Both the position numbers and the translations under genes were made by a program. Positions 1 to 9,326 of a stretch of DNA of 47,312 bases are shown here, piece after piece. Under the pieces are notes generated by a model that ran no database searches, was not told where the DNA came from, and saw nothing but the letters and a program-made list of their open reading frames with translations. Within the stretch, counting starts at the first letter, position 1. Each line of letters begins with the position of its first letter. Source of the stretch: CAJGBR01 sp045637425 (lineage in GTDB: Bacteria; Bacteroidota; Bacteroidia; Bacteroidales; Rikenellaceae); the NCBI GenBank assembly GCA_045637425.1, contig JAZTZL010000003.1:1-47312 (forward strand), read 5' to 3'.

Positions 1-6
1 TAGAAT

Positions 7-573
7 TTATTTGACTTTACCTAACCTAAAATCTCTTAAAGTTCCACCCGCGAGAGAATCTGTAAAAGCATACCTTGCTTTTCCTTCGGGCAGGCTATTG
101 TATATGGACATAATGCTATCGTATTTTTCTGGTGCAACAACAATCACTCGCCACCCAATCATTTGTTTATAAGGTTCACCTGTTATCATATCTTTAATAT
201 CGAAGACAACCTTTACCCACTTTGTCTTAGAGGGAGAAATCTTCGTCAAAAAAACTCTATTTCGGATATCTTTAGGTGTTGTTGTACCGCCTCCTTCAAC
301 GGCAATATGGACAACTCTATCGTCAAATACATATCTGATTTGAGCCGAATCACCTTGCGGTATAATAAAGCGATCTATTTTACCTCTAATTGTTTTACCT
401 TGTGTTAATTTAAAGGTTTCAAATGTTTCATCTTTAGTATCCTTTAGGTATTGTTCATATTGAGCTTTGGCTCTGGCAATCTCCTCCGGAGTAGCTTTAC
501 GTCTTCTCAATTGGGCTGAAGCGGAACTACAAAACAATACAGCAAGCAATATGACTATTAATACTCTTCTCAT
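7..573 (-). CDS. Exported protein of unknown function
   Basis: I do not recognise this 188-aa protein. It begins with a clear Sec signal peptide (hydrophobic residues about 4-20 ending ASA-Q), so it is exported to the periplasm or cell surface. There is no lipobox cysteine. The mature part starts with a basic stretch (RRRK) and then alternates short beta-like segments, as in small beta-sandwich proteins; no catalytic motif is visible. The gene follows the next exported protein with a 6-base gap, so the two are probably co-transcribed. AT content is somewhat above that of the housekeeping genes nearby. Confidence 0.7.
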   Translation of the reverse strand: MRRVLIVILLAVLFCSSASAQLRRRKATPEEIARAKAQYEQYLKDTKDETFETFKLTQGKTIRGKIDRFIIPQGDSAQIRYVFDDRVVHIAVEGGGTTTPKDIRNRVFLTKISPSKTKWVKVVFDIKDMITGEPYKQMIGWRVIVVAPEKYDSIMSIYNSLPEGKARYAFTDSLAGGTLRDFRLGKVK

Positions 574-579
574 AACAAT

Positions 580-936
580 CTAACGTCCTATATGTGGTGT
601 ACAATATACAATTTCCTCAAAATCGTATTCTTGGTCATTAGTCACTGTTACTCTGTATCTGTTAGTCATATTATACTCTGTCAATTGATCAGTATAACTT
701 TCATAATTCCATTCTTCCTGTTCTCTTTCCCACCACCATAGCCATTGTTCATCAGGGACGCCATTAACCTCAATAACCATTTCTTGCACATTATAATATG
801 CAATTGTGAATGTATAAGGCTCATTAGGCAAAACTCCGACGGGGCCTTGGGCTGTAAGAGTTACATAGGGTTTTCCAATTGCGATACAAATGATTGCAAC
901 AAGGCTCAACAAAGCCGTAAAAATTGTTTTTTTCAT
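580..936 (-). CDS. Small exported protein of unknown function
   Basis: This 118-aa protein opens with MKKTIF and a hydrophobic stretch (residues about 5-20), a signal peptide or signal anchor. The rest is rich in Trp, Tyr, Glu and Asn, with a WLWWWEREQEEW segment near residues 65-76 and a C-terminal part that looks like beta strands. It is the first gene of a two-gene unit with the protein ending at position 7. No family is recognised. It is acidic and probably folds outside the cytoplasm, but no function can be given. Confidence 0.65.
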   Translation of the reverse strand: MKKTIFTALLSLVAIICIAIGKPYVTLTAQGPVGVLPNEPYTFTIAYYNVQEMVIEVNGVPDEQWLWWWEREQEEWNYESYTDQLTEYNMTNRYRVTVTNDQEYDFEEIVYCTPHIGR

Positions 937-1092
937 ACTAAAAATTTTAATTGATTAACGTTTCAAATATAACAATGAATGATCTAATTTCCAAACTTTT
1001 ATCAATAAATTTTACGAAAATTTTCCGAATCTGCGCTACAATGTATTGTGAGCGGAGTGTGGAAATAAATATCTCCGCAAACTAATGAAAAA

Positions 1093-1125
1093 AAGCCCGC
1101 CTGAACTGAGTTCACAGGCGGGCTT
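1093..1125 (-). terminator. Rho-independent terminator of trpS
   Basis: An 11-bp perfect stem, AAGCCCGCCTG (1093-1103) pairing with CAGGCGGGCTT (1115-1125). A run of A on the plus strand at 1088-1094 gives a T tract on the minus strand. It lies 22 bases past the trpS stop. Confidence 0.9.
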
Positions 1126-1146
1126 CATTTTTTTCATATCAGAGCG

Positions 1147-2136
1147 CTAAAACGACTTGATACCCATAATCTGACGCACTTCGGCTACGGTCTTTGCAGC
1201 ACTCTCACGAGCTCGTTCCGCACCCATTCGAGTCACTCGGCGCAGATACTCTTCGTCACCTGCAATCTCTTCTATACGCTGACGAATCGGCGCTACGGCA
1301 GCAATGATATCCTCGGCCAACTGCTTTTTCAGATCGCCATATCTTATCGAACAATCGTTATACTTATCCTTGAAGAACTGCACAGTATCGGGTTGTGAAA
1401 CAATATCCATAAGGGTAAAGATATTCTTCACACCATCACACATTTCAGAGTTAGGCTCAATTGGACCCGAATCGGTCACTGCCTTCATAACCTTCTTTCT
1501 GATAACCTTATCATCATCTGTGAGGTATATTCCGTTGCCTTCGCTCTTGCCCATTTTGCCCGAGCCGTCGAGTCCCGGCACCTTAATCAACTCCGAACCG
1601 AAATTATACGGCTGACTTTCAGGGAAATATTCCACACCATATCTGTTATTGAATCGACGCGCATAGAGGCGAGTCATTTCGAGGTGTTGCTCCTGGTCCT
1701 TACCAACGGGCACCTTGTCGGCACGATGCAGCAGAATATCCGCAGCCATCAACACAGGGTATGTCAAAAGCCCCGCATTCACATTATCGGGATTCTTGCG
1801 AGCCTTGTCCTTGAACGATGCAGTCTTACCCAATTCGCCAATATAAGCCTGCATATTGAGCAGCAAATACAACTCTGTCACTTCAGGCACATCACTCTGC
1901 ACATATATTGTCGATTGTTCGGGGTCGAGTCCCGCAGCCAAATACTGAGTCAAAATACTTCTCACATTCCCGTGTAGCGCAGCAGGGTCTGGGTGAGTAG
2001 TCAATGAATGATAATCTGCGATAAAAAAGAAACAACGATTATCCTGTTGCATCTTTATAAAATTGCGCAATGCTCCGAAATAGTTACCCAAATGCAGGTT
2101 CCCTGTCGAGCGAATACCACTTACAACTGTTTCCAT
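1147..2136 (-). CDS. trpS: Tryptophan--tRNA ligase
   Basis: Class I aminoacyl-tRNA synthetase that charges tRNA-Trp with tryptophan using ATP. The 329-aa length is normal for bacterial TrpS. The HIGH-type signature is seen as HLGN at residues 15-18 (within TGNLHLGNYFGALR), and the KMSKS loop as KMGKS at 194-198. Other family blocks are DYHSLT (41-46), the tryptophan-pocket region YPVLMAADILLH (126-137) and VGKDQEQHLE (144-153). It appears to be a single-gene unit: a TACCTTTG -7 box lies just upstream on the minus strand and a strong terminator follows. Confidence 0.98.
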   Translation of the reverse strand: METVVSGIRSTGNLHLGNYFGALRNFIKMQQDNRCFFFIADYHSLTTHPDPAALHGNVRSILTQYLAAGLDPEQSTIYVQSDVPEVTELYLLLNMQAYIGELGKTASFKDKARKNPDNVNAGLLTYPVLMAADILLHRADKVPVGKDQEQHLEMTRLYARRFNNRYGVEYFPESQPYNFGSELIKVPGLDGSGKMGKSEGNGIYLTDDDKVIRKKVMKAVTDSGPIEPNSEMCDGVKNIFTLMDIVSQPDTVQFFKDKYNDCSIRYGDLKKQLAEDIIAAVAPIRQRIEEIAGDEEYLRRVTRMGAERARESAAKTVAEVRQIMGIKSF

Positions 2137-2163
2137 ATTTTAATTTACTCTCTAATAATCTTG

Positions 2164-2171
2164 CAAAGGTA
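2164..2171 (-). promoter_or_regulatory. Predicted -7 box for trpS
   Basis: TACCTTTG on the minus strand fits the Bacteroidales -7 consensus TAnnTTTG. It lies 28 bases before the trpS start codon. No convincing -33 TTTG was found. Confidence 0.55.
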
Positions 2172-2212
2172 ATATTTTTATCGGCAGACTTTAATATTAC
2201 GCCAAAAAATAT

Positions 2213-2220
2213 TAACTTTG
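2213..2220 (+). promoter_or_regulatory. Predicted -7 box for the MsbA-type exporter gene
   Basis: TAACTTTG matches TAnnTTTG and lies 61 bases before the ATG at 2282, giving a leader of about 55 bases. The -33 element is unclear. Confidence 0.5.
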
Positions 2221-2281
2221 TCGCAATATTTTCTGTCTTTGACAAATTTTGATTAATAGTATTTTTAGATAAAATTTTGAG

Positions 2282-4111
2282 ATGAAAACATATTTCCGTC
2301 TATTTCAATTTTCGCGTCCGATTAGCAGATATGCAATCCCATACTTTTTCTCGGTACTGATTCACACCATTTTCAACACGTTCAACTTCGTGATGTTAAT
2401 TCCGATTTTGGACACGCTGTTCGTTAAGGACAAGGCCGTTGAGGCGGTAACTACACCACCTGCGCTGGAGTTCAGCACCGAGAGTCTCGACCAATGGGTA
2501 AATTATTTGCTCTATCTGGTCTATGGTCCCGAGTATTCTGTAATGCAAGTACTTGTGCTGTTGAGTTTGTTCCTCGTTTTGTCGTTCTTTATGAGTAACA
2601 TCAGTCGCTATTTTGCCCAACGTACGATGGAAAATTTCCGCATTCACACGCTGCAAAATCTGCGTAATGGATTATTCAACCGCATTATGAGTCTGCACGT
2701 CGGATTCTTCACAAACGAACGCAAAGGCGATATCATCTCGAAAATCACATCAGACGTTCAGGTAGTACAGTTCTGTATCACCAACACTCTGCAGGTTGTT
2801 TTCCGCGAACCATTCCTCATCATTGGTTACTTCGTGATGTTGATGAGCATCTCGGTACACCTCACACTTTTCACACTTATGGTGCTGCCCGTAGCTGCTC
2901 TGGTTATTTCACGAATCGTCAAACGCCTGAAACAGGTTGCGCGCAAAACTCAAGACGATTATGGTCAATTAGTTAGTTGCATCGACGAATCGGTATCTGG
3001 TGTTAAGGTAATCAAGAGTTACAATATTTTAGGCTATATTATCGAGAAATTCGCAAGCATAAACGGCTCATATTCAAAGGCATCACGAGCGATGGCGCGT
3101 CGTCAACAATTGGCCTCTCCGGCATCTGAATTTATGAGCATCAGCATCGTAGCCGTAATTATGGTATATGGTGGTAATATGGTATTGGACGGCGACATTG
3201 AAGCAAGTGCATTCTTGGCATATGTAGCTGCATTCTCGCAACTGACCCGCCCCGTACGTGCGATTGCAGACGCATTCAGCACTATTCACCAAGGACTTGC
3301 AGCAGCAGAACGCGTGTTCGAGCTGTACGATACAACTGATGAGATTCCCGAAAAAGAGAATGCAAAGAAACTTGTCGAGTTCAACAATCAAATTGAATTC
3401 CGCAACGTATCATTTTCGTACTCAAACAATAAGACAGTCATAGACAACATCTCTTTCACAGTTGAGAAGGGGCAAACCGTAGCACTGGTCGGCGCATCAG
3501 GCGGTGGCAAATCTACCATAGCCAACCTAATTCCGAGATTCTACGACGTAACGGGCGGCCAGATTCTCATTGACGGAGTGGACATCAGAGATTACACGCT
3601 CCACTCGCTGAGAGATAACATTGGGCTTGTAACTCAGGACATTGTGTTGTTCAATGACACAATCGAGCAAAATATCCGTCTGGGTAAACTTAATGCTACG
3701 CAGAACGAAATCGAAAATGCAGCAAAAATTGCCAACGCGTTCACGTTCATTCAAGAGACCGAAAATGGCTTTGATACAAATATTGGCGACCGCGGTATGA
3801 AACTTTCGGGGGGACAATGCCAACGTCTGAGCATTGCTCGTGCAGTGTTGAAGAATCCGAACATCTTGATTCTTGACGAGGCTACATCAGCTCTGGATAC
3901 CGAATCGGAAAAACTTGTTCAGGAGGCGTTGTCGAATCTGCTCAAGGGTAGAACTTCGCTGGTTATCGCCCACCGACTCAGTACGATTCAACACGCAGAC
4001 AAGATTATCGTACTCGATCACGGTCGCATAATCGAACAGGGTACTCACACCGAATTGATGGATAAAAACGGTGTGTACAGCAAGTTAATCTCAATGCAAC
4101 AACTCGACTAA
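2282..4111 (+). CDS. msbA: MsbA-type ABC exporter (half-transporter)
   Basis: A 609-aa half-transporter: an N-terminal transmembrane domain with about six helices (residues 1-320) fused to an ATPase domain. In the ATPase I see Walker A GASGGGKS at 404-411, the ABC signature LSGGQ at 508-512, Walker B ILILDEA at 528-534, a D-loop (SALD) and an H-loop (IAHRLST). This arrangement is that of MsbA and related lipid or multidrug exporters, which work as homodimers in the inner membrane. MsbA flips lipid A-core to the periplasmic leaflet. The exact substrate cannot be read from the sequence; a lipid or drug exporter of another subfamily is possible. It is transcribed alone between its own promoter and a terminator. 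Confidence 0.85.
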   Translation: MKTYFRLFQFSRPISRYAIPYFFSVLIHTIFNTFNFVMLIPILDTLFVKDKAVEAVTTPPALEFSTESLDQWVNYLLYLVYGPEYSVMQVLVLLSLFLVLSFFMSNISRYFAQRTMENFRIHTLQNLRNGLFNRIMSLHVGFFTNERKGDIISKITSDVQVVQFCITNTLQVVFREPFLIIGYFVMLMSISVHLTLFTLMVLPVAALVISRIVKRLKQVARKTQDDYGQLVSCIDESVSGVKVIKSYNILGYIIEKFASINGSYSKASRAMARRQQLASPASEFMSISIVAVIMVYGGNMVLDGDIEASAFLAYVAAFSQLTRPVRAIADAFSTIHQGLAAAERVFELYDTTDEIPEKENAKKLVEFNNQIEFRNVSFSYSNNKTVIDNISFTVEKGQTVALVGASGGGKSTIANLIPRFYDVTGGQILIDGVDIRDYTLHSLRDNIGLVTQDIVLFNDTIEQNIRLGKLNATQNEIENAAKIANAFTFIQETENGFDTNIGDRGMKLSGGQCQRLSIARAVLKNPNILILDEATSALDTESEKLVQEALSNLLKGRTSLVIAHRLSTIQHADKIIVLDHGRIIEQGTHTELMDKNGVYSKLISMQQLD

Positions 4112-4170
4112 ACAGACAGCTGCGAGGGTAACAAACGACACCGCTCGAGGCTTGTGATTAGAATAAAAAA

Positions 4171-4200
4171 AATGCGTGGTTAATCGACCACGCATTTTTT
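4171..4200 (+). terminator. Bidirectional terminator between convergent genes
   Basis: Stem AATGCGTGGT (4171-4180) pairs with ACCACGCATT (4187-4196). It is flanked by A on the left and T on the right, so it can serve both the exporter gene and the convergent DUF3078 gene. Confidence 0.9.
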
Positions 4201-4228
4201 CAATCATACGAAATATGTAATTTTGTGA

Positions 4229-5197
4229 TTACTTCTGATTAGAGAACTTCTTAGTCAAAGTCAGACCCAACGTGTAGTTCAATTGTAGACTTGATCTTTC
4301 ATTGGGAGTCTTGATACTTTCATCGTAAATCATATCACAATATAACATCGTGGTAATGAAGTTCGTAGCAAATATTTCGATAGTATTTGTCCATCTGAAA
4401 TTAGCAGGAATGGAATAGTTATAGAATGAGTAAAAATAGGACTTGTATGTCACCTTTTCCTTAAAAAACTTATGGAAGAAGTCCATTTGGATTGAACTAC
4501 CCAATTTTGATTCAGTAGAATGTCCAGCGGGAACTCCATTATCTCCCAACTCCTGTAACGGCTTGTACAGCACCGTAGTAATGCTACCAGTAATCGGAGA
4601 AAGGGTCAATGTCAGCGGTGACTTCGGCCCCTTCAACTTGAAACCGAACGCAATATCAATATACCCTGGCGACATAAAATTCGACTTCAGAGTTTTATCG
4701 TCACGAGAGGCGTATCCCTTTGTGAATTGGCTTCGCAAGTTCAGGATACCAGAATATGACCAGCGCTCAGAAATACTCCAAGCGACCTGATTGTTGAGCG
4801 AGAACTTATCCTCATTCTTAAATGCGTCACCATCAATAATATTCACACCATAACGTGCTTCAAGTTTGGTATCCATCGTAAGTTTGTCAATCTTGTGAGT
4901 ATAGGCCAAATCAAGCACCATCTTACCCGTAAACGAATTTTCACCTCCTTTTGCCCAGTTATCGAATCCCGCCTGGGTCATAACCAACGAAACTCCTCCA
5001 TTAATGATGTTTCGTTCGCGCAATGCCTTTCTGCGAGCCTCTCGAATTGCCTGCTTTTCCAATATTTTAGCACTATCTATTGTTTCAAAACTCAAGTCTT
5101 TGCCCAAACTCTCAGGCATAGCACGTCTAAACTGTGCAAACGAACTCACTGAAATACAAACAGATAAAAATAATAGCAAAAATTTCACAAGTTTCAT
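4229..5197 (-). CDS. DUF3078 family exported protein
   Basis: A 322-aa protein with a classic signal peptide (residues 1-21, ending SSFA-Q). The block GGVSLVMTQAGFDNWAKGGE, near residues 47-66, is characteristic of the Bacteroidota DUF3078 family. The remainder is made of amphipathic beta strands with aromatic girdles (YSGILNLRSQF, YKSYFYSFYNYS), typical of an outer-membrane beta barrel. The biochemical role of the family is not established to my knowledge. It is transcribed alone, with a TAATTTTG -7 box upstream, divergent from nfo. Confidence 0.85.
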   Translation of the reverse strand: MKLVKFLLLFLSVCISVSSFAQFRRAMPESLGKDLSFETIDSAKILEKQAIREARRKALRERNIINGGVSLVMTQAGFDNWAKGGENSFTGKMVLDLAYTHKIDKLTMDTKLEARYGVNIIDGDAFKNEDKFSLNNQVAWSISERWSYSGILNLRSQFTKGYASRDDKTLKSNFMSPGYIDIAFGFKLKGPKSPLTLTLSPITGSITTVLYKPLQELGDNGVPAGHSTESKLGSSIQMDFFHKFFKEKVTYKSYFYSFYNYSIPANFRWTNTIEIFATNFITTMLYCDMIYDESIKTPNERSSLQLNYTLGLTLTKKFSNQK

Positions 5198-5222
5198 ATG
5201 GTCTAATATTTAGGATTTTGTA

Positions 5223-5240
5223 CAAAATTAATTATTTTTG
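5223..5240. promoter_or_regulatory. Head-to-head -7 boxes for DUF3078 gene and nfo
   Basis: CAAAATTA at 5223-5230 reads TAATTTTG on the minus strand, toward the DUF3078 gene. TATTTTTG at 5233-5240 faces nfo. The two boxes are only 2 bases apart, so polymerase bound one way would block the other. Confidence 0.55.
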
Positions 5241-5260
5241 TCTTAAATAAAAAATGTATT

Positions 5261-6097
5261 ATGAAATATTTTGGATCACACGTTAGCGCGAGCGGTGGAG
5301 TTGAGAATGCGCCACTGAATGCACACTCGATAGGAGCAAAAGCATTCGCCTTATTTACAAAAAATCAACGCCAATGGGTATCTGCACCACTAAGTGCAAA
5401 ATCCATCGAAACGTTCATTTCGCGCTGTCAGGAATATGGGTTCTCGGCCAAGCACATTTTGCCACACGATAGCTATCTGATTAACATCGGCAATCCGACC
5501 GAGGACATTCAGAAGTCGCGCAACGCCTTCATTGACGAGATGAGCCGTTGCGAACAACTCGGACTCAAAATGCTGAATTTTCACCCTGGTAGCTCATTGG
5601 GCAAGATTTCCGACGAAGAGTGTCTTGAGCGAATTGCCGAATCGATTAACATTGCGCTGAAACAGACTCAGGGTGTGACTGCGGTAATCGAGAACACTGC
5701 GGGACAGGGCTCAAATTTGGGTTGGCGATTCGAGCACCTTGCATACATAATCGATCGCGTCGAGGACAAATCACGAGTCGGAGTTTGCCTCGATACTTGC
5801 CATACTCACGCATCAGGTTACGACCTTTCGACTACGGAGGGTTGCCAGCAGACCTTTGCGGAGTTCGACCGCATCGTGGGCTTTGACTATCTGCGCGGAA
5901 TGCACCTTAACGACTCGATTAAGGGCACCGGTAGCCGCGTAGACCGACACGCCTCACTTGGCGAAGGAACTCTCGGAATGGTTCCATTTGAGTTCATAGC
6001 GAAGGATTCACGCTTTGACGATATGCCGCTGATTCTCGAGACTCCAAACGAGAGCATCTGGCCACAAGAGATTGCCCTGCTCTACTCGCTCGTTTAG
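5261..6097 (+). CDS. nfo: Deoxyribonuclease IV (endonuclease IV)
   Basis: AP endonuclease of base-excision repair that cuts 5' of abasic sites. The 278-aa length and a TIM-barrel pattern fit Nfo. The expected metal ligands are all present, near the positions known from the E. coli enzyme: H69, H108, E144, D178, H181, H215, D228, H230 and E260, within the motifs NFHPG, ENTAGQG, CLDTCHTHASGYD, MHLND and VDRHASLGEG. Three metal-site clusters are therefore intact. It is transcribed alone, divergent from the DUF3078 gene and convergent with secDF. Confidence 0.97.
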   Translation: MKYFGSHVSASGGVENAPLNAHSIGAKAFALFTKNQRQWVSAPLSAKSIETFISRCQEYGFSAKHILPHDSYLINIGNPTEDIQKSRNAFIDEMSRCEQLGLKMLNFHPGSSLGKISDEECLERIAESINIALKQTQGVTAVIENTAGQGSNLGWRFEHLAYIIDRVEDKSRVGVCLDTCHTHASGYDLSTTEGCQQTFAEFDRIVGFDYLRGMHLNDSIKGTGSRVDRHASLGEGTLGMVPFEFIAKDSRFDDMPLILETPNESIWPQEIALLYSLV

Positions 6098-6133
6098 CAG
6101 CACACTACAAATCACCCACACTTCTTACAAAAA

Positions 6134-6160
6134 AACTCCGAGCCCGCAGGACTCGGAGTT
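6134..6160 (+). terminator. Bidirectional terminator between nfo and secDF
   Basis: AACTCCGAG (6134-6142) pairs with CTCGGAGTT (6152-6160), with A before and T after. It serves both convergent genes. Confidence 0.9.
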
Positions 6161-6181
6161 TTTCAGCATTATAAGTTTAGA

Positions 6182-9148
6182 TTATTTATCTTCACCAGCT
6201 TTTTCATCTTTCGACATTACATCGTAAGCAATCGGAGTTGCGATGAAGATTGTCGAGAATGTACCGATAATCACACCGAACATAATTGCGAATACGAATC
6301 CACGGATAACCTCGCCACCGAAGAGCAAGATAGCCAACAACACAACGAGTGTAGTACCAGAGGTGTTGATTGTACGAGCCAATGTACTTGCAACAGCATT
6401 ATTGATATTGCCACGCAACGAACGTTTCGGATAGAGTTTTCTGTACTCACGGATACGGTCGAAGATGACTACGGTGTCGTTGATAGAGTAACCGATGATA
6501 GTCAGAATTGCAGCGATAAATGTTTGGTCAACCTCCATATTGAAAGGCAACAAACCGTGCAACAATGAGAACAAACCGATTGTCAGCAAAGCATCGTGAG
6601 TCAATGCAGCAACACCACCGAGAGCCCATTGCCAACGACCGAATCGCAATGAAATATAGATTGCGATAGCGAGAAGACTGATGATAACAGCGATAACAGA
6701 ACGAGTCTTCATATCGTGAGCCACAGTAGCACCAACCTTATCAGAGCTGATAATACCCAACGGATTTTGGTTAGTAGTAAATTCTTCCAAAGTCAGGTTC
6801 TTGTTGTCATAGAGTGGCAACAAAGCCTTATAGAACAAGCCTTCGATTTCAGAAGATACATTTTCGTCCATATCGTTGTACTTATACTGAGTAACGATTC
6901 TCATTTGATTTGCATCACCAAATTGTTTTACTTCGTAGCTTTCAGTGAATACATTACCCATCGCAGCACGAACTTCATTTGCAGTCACATCGCGGTCGAA
7001 TTTAACCACATACGAACGACCACCCAAGAAGTCTACGCCGAACTGCATTCCGCGAGTTGCCAAAGAGATCAATGAAATCAGGATCAACGAACCGCTAACG
7101 ATATAAGCGATCTTACGTTTGCCGATGAAATCGAATTGCAAACCTGTCAAGAAGTTTTCAGTGAACTTATTAGAGAACTTGATAGTCTTTTCTTTTGCCA
7201 AACGAGCAACAAACATCAGACGCGGCAAGAAGATTGCGCTGAACATAGATGTCAGGATACCGATAATCAAAGTAGTAGCAAAACCACGAACCGGACCTTT
7301 ACCATAGAGCAGTGCGATACCTGTAATCAATGTTGTCAAGTTACCGTCGACAACCGCAGAGATTGCATTAGAGAAACCGTCAGAGATTGACTGAGACAAT
7401 CCCTTACCAGCACGCAACTCTTCTTTGATACGTTCGAAGATGATAACGTTAGCATCGACCGCCATACCCATAGTCAATACGATACCAGCGATACCCGGCA
7501 GAGTCAATACTGCATTGATTGATGCCAACACACCGAACAAGAAGAACAAGTTAGCCAACAGAGCAATGTTAGCGTACATACCTGCGCGGTTGTAGAAGTA
7601 AGCCATATAGATAAGTACCAATACGAATGCCAATGCGAATGAAGTCATACCGGCTTCGATAGATTCCTTACCGAGTGACGGACCAACAACTGTATCTTGG
7701 ATAATTTTTGCAGGAGCAGGCAATTTACCAGATTTCAATACGTTAGCCAAGTCGCGAGCTTCAGTACTTGTGAAGTTACCGGTAATTGAAGAAGAACCAC
7801 CAGTAATTTTTTCGTTAACACGCGGAGCAGAATATACATAGCCGTCCATTACGATAGCGATGCACTTACCCACATTGTTAGCAGTCATCTGTGCCCAAGT
7901 TTCAGCACCTTTAGCGGTCATTCTCATTGAAACGCTTGCATAACCACCTTGAGTTTGTTCGTACACTTCGCTTGCATCAGCAACTGACATACCGTCCAGC
8001 GGAGCAAGACCATTCGGAGTTGAAATCTTGATTGCATAGAGACGGAACATTTCAGGTTGAGTCTTATCGTTTTGGTCGAAACGTTCAGGTTTGAAACCCC
8101 ACATAAATTTCACGTCGCGAGGCAGAATAGCCTTAACTTGCGGCATTGAGAGGTATTGGTTCACTGCTGCAGTATCTTTCGGCAATGCGCAACCGATTTC
8201 TGAACCCGGCATAACGTTATTGCCGTAAGCCATCGGTGTGAGTTTTGCAAACAACGGGAATTCCTTTTCGAGGTTAGCTTGATCAGCAGCATCTTGTTGT
8301 TTGCCCATTTCGTCGAGCAATTCGTTTTCAGCTTTTTCCTCTTTAGCCTCTTCAGCATTTTCTTCACCTTCAGCAGGTTGCATTGCAGCCAAAGCAGTTT
8401 TTACTGCGTTGTTCACATTAACCAGAATCGGGTAGAAGTCTGTGTTGTCATAAGTAGTCCAGAACTCGAGTGATGCAGTTCCTTGGAGAAGTTTACGCAC
8501 ACGTTCCGGATCCTTAACACCTGGCAACTCAACCATAATGCGGTTTGAGCCCTCAACGCGTTGGATATTCGGAGATGCAACACCCAAGTGGTTGATACGG
8601 TTGCTCAATACGTTGAAAGAGTTTTCAACTGCAGCTTCACATTCTTTCTTCAGCGCGTCGATAATATCGCTGTTAGAAGAATTTGCAGTTACGTTTTGCA
8701 ACTTTCTCAAATCGAAGATATAGCTCAGACGACCTTCCGGAGCCAATCTGTTGTAAGCCTCACTGAACAGAGTCAGATAATCTTTGTTACTGTTGTTTTG
8801 CTCGGTTTTTGCTTCAGCCAATGCTTGATTGAACATCTCGTCCTTGCTGTAGTTTGACAGCGAACGGATAAGGTCTTCAACTGTAATTTCGAGCATTACG
8901 TTCATACCACCGCGCAGGTCAAGACCGAGGTTGATCTCGTGTTCCTTGCAGTATTGGTAATCAAATTTAATGAAACCGAGGTTATAAACCGGCTGGTTTC
9001 TAACTGAATCCAAATAAGCTTGTTCGCCTTTTGGATAACTCAAAGCTTTCTTTTCTACGTTTTTAGTAACCAACGTGAACGAAAGCTGATAAGCACACGC
9101 GATAGCCAAAATTATCGCGAGAAATTTAATAGCGCCTTTGTTCTGCAT
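6182..9148 (-). CDS. secDF: Protein translocase SecDF fusion
   Basis: A 988-aa fusion of SecD and SecF, which together use the proton gradient to help pull exported proteins through SecYEG. The SecD half has an N-terminal helix, the GLDLRGGMNVMLEI block near residues 75-88, the periplasmic P1 region, and the conserved GMAVDANVIIFERIKEEL helix. The SecF half has its own FGVDFLGGR block (about residue 705) and the GYSINDTVVIFDRIRE helix. Between about residues 250 and 300 sits an acidic insertion rich in Glu and Ala, probably a flexible loop in the periplasmic part. The fused form is common in Bacteroidota. It is expressed as a single-gene unit. Confidence 0.97.
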   Translation of the reverse strand: MQNKGAIKFLAIILAIACAYQLSFTLVTKNVEKKALSYPKGEQAYLDSVRNQPVYNLGFIKFDYQYCKEHEINLGLDLRGGMNVMLEITVEDLIRSLSNYSKDEMFNQALAEAKTEQNNSNKDYLTLFSEAYNRLAPEGRLSYIFDLRKLQNVTANSSNSDIIDALKKECEAAVENSFNVLSNRINHLGVASPNIQRVEGSNRIMVELPGVKDPERVRKLLQGTASLEFWTTYDNTDFYPILVNVNNAVKTALAAMQPAEGEENAEEAKEEKAENELLDEMGKQQDAADQANLEKEFPLFAKLTPMAYGNNVMPGSEIGCALPKDTAAVNQYLSMPQVKAILPRDVKFMWGFKPERFDQNDKTQPEMFRLYAIKISTPNGLAPLDGMSVADASEVYEQTQGGYASVSMRMTAKGAETWAQMTANNVGKCIAIVMDGYVYSAPRVNEKITGGSSSITGNFTSTEARDLANVLKSGKLPAPAKIIQDTVVGPSLGKESIEAGMTSFALAFVLVLIYMAYFYNRAGMYANIALLANLFFLFGVLASINAVLTLPGIAGIVLTMGMAVDANVIIFERIKEELRAGKGLSQSISDGFSNAISAVVDGNLTTLITGIALLYGKGPVRGFATTLIIGILTSMFSAIFLPRLMFVARLAKEKTIKFSNKFTENFLTGLQFDFIGKRKIAYIVSGSLILISLISLATRGMQFGVDFLGGRSYVVKFDRDVTANEVRAAMGNVFTESYEVKQFGDANQMRIVTQYKYNDMDENVSSEIEGLFYKALLPLYDNKNLTLEEFTTNQNPLGIISSDKVGATVAHDMKTRSVIAVIISLLAIAIYISLRFGRWQWALGGVAALTHDALLTIGLFSLLHGLLPFNMEVDQTFIAAILTIIGYSINDTVVIFDRIREYRKLYPKRSLRGNINNAVASTLARTINTSGTTLVVLLAILLFGGEVIRGFVFAIMFGVIIGTFSTIFIATPIAYDVMSKDEKAGEDK

Positions 9149-9247
9149 TTTTGTTTAATTTATTGTTACTTATTAATTTATTCACTAACAACAAGTTGCA
9201 CTGCCAAGACAAGATTCCCTCGGCAATTTCGCACACTTTTTAGAGTG

Positions 9248-9255
9248 CAAAGATA
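9248..9255 (-). promoter_or_regulatory. Predicted -7 box for secDF
   Basis: CAAAGATA on the plus strand reads TATCTTTG on the minus strand, a full TAnnTTTG match about 100 bases before the secDF start. This implies an AT-rich leader of about 90 bases. Confidence 0.55.
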
Positions 9256-9326
9256 CATTTTTTTTCGATAGTTATCGCCTTTTTTTGAAAACTTTGAGCT
9301 ATATTAGCAAAAATTTTTACAGAGAT

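Noticed and set aside
9285..9326. Upstream TTG start for the MscS-type gene
   Set aside because: The added 14 residues do not resemble the family N terminus, and the ATG at 9327 is the simpler start.
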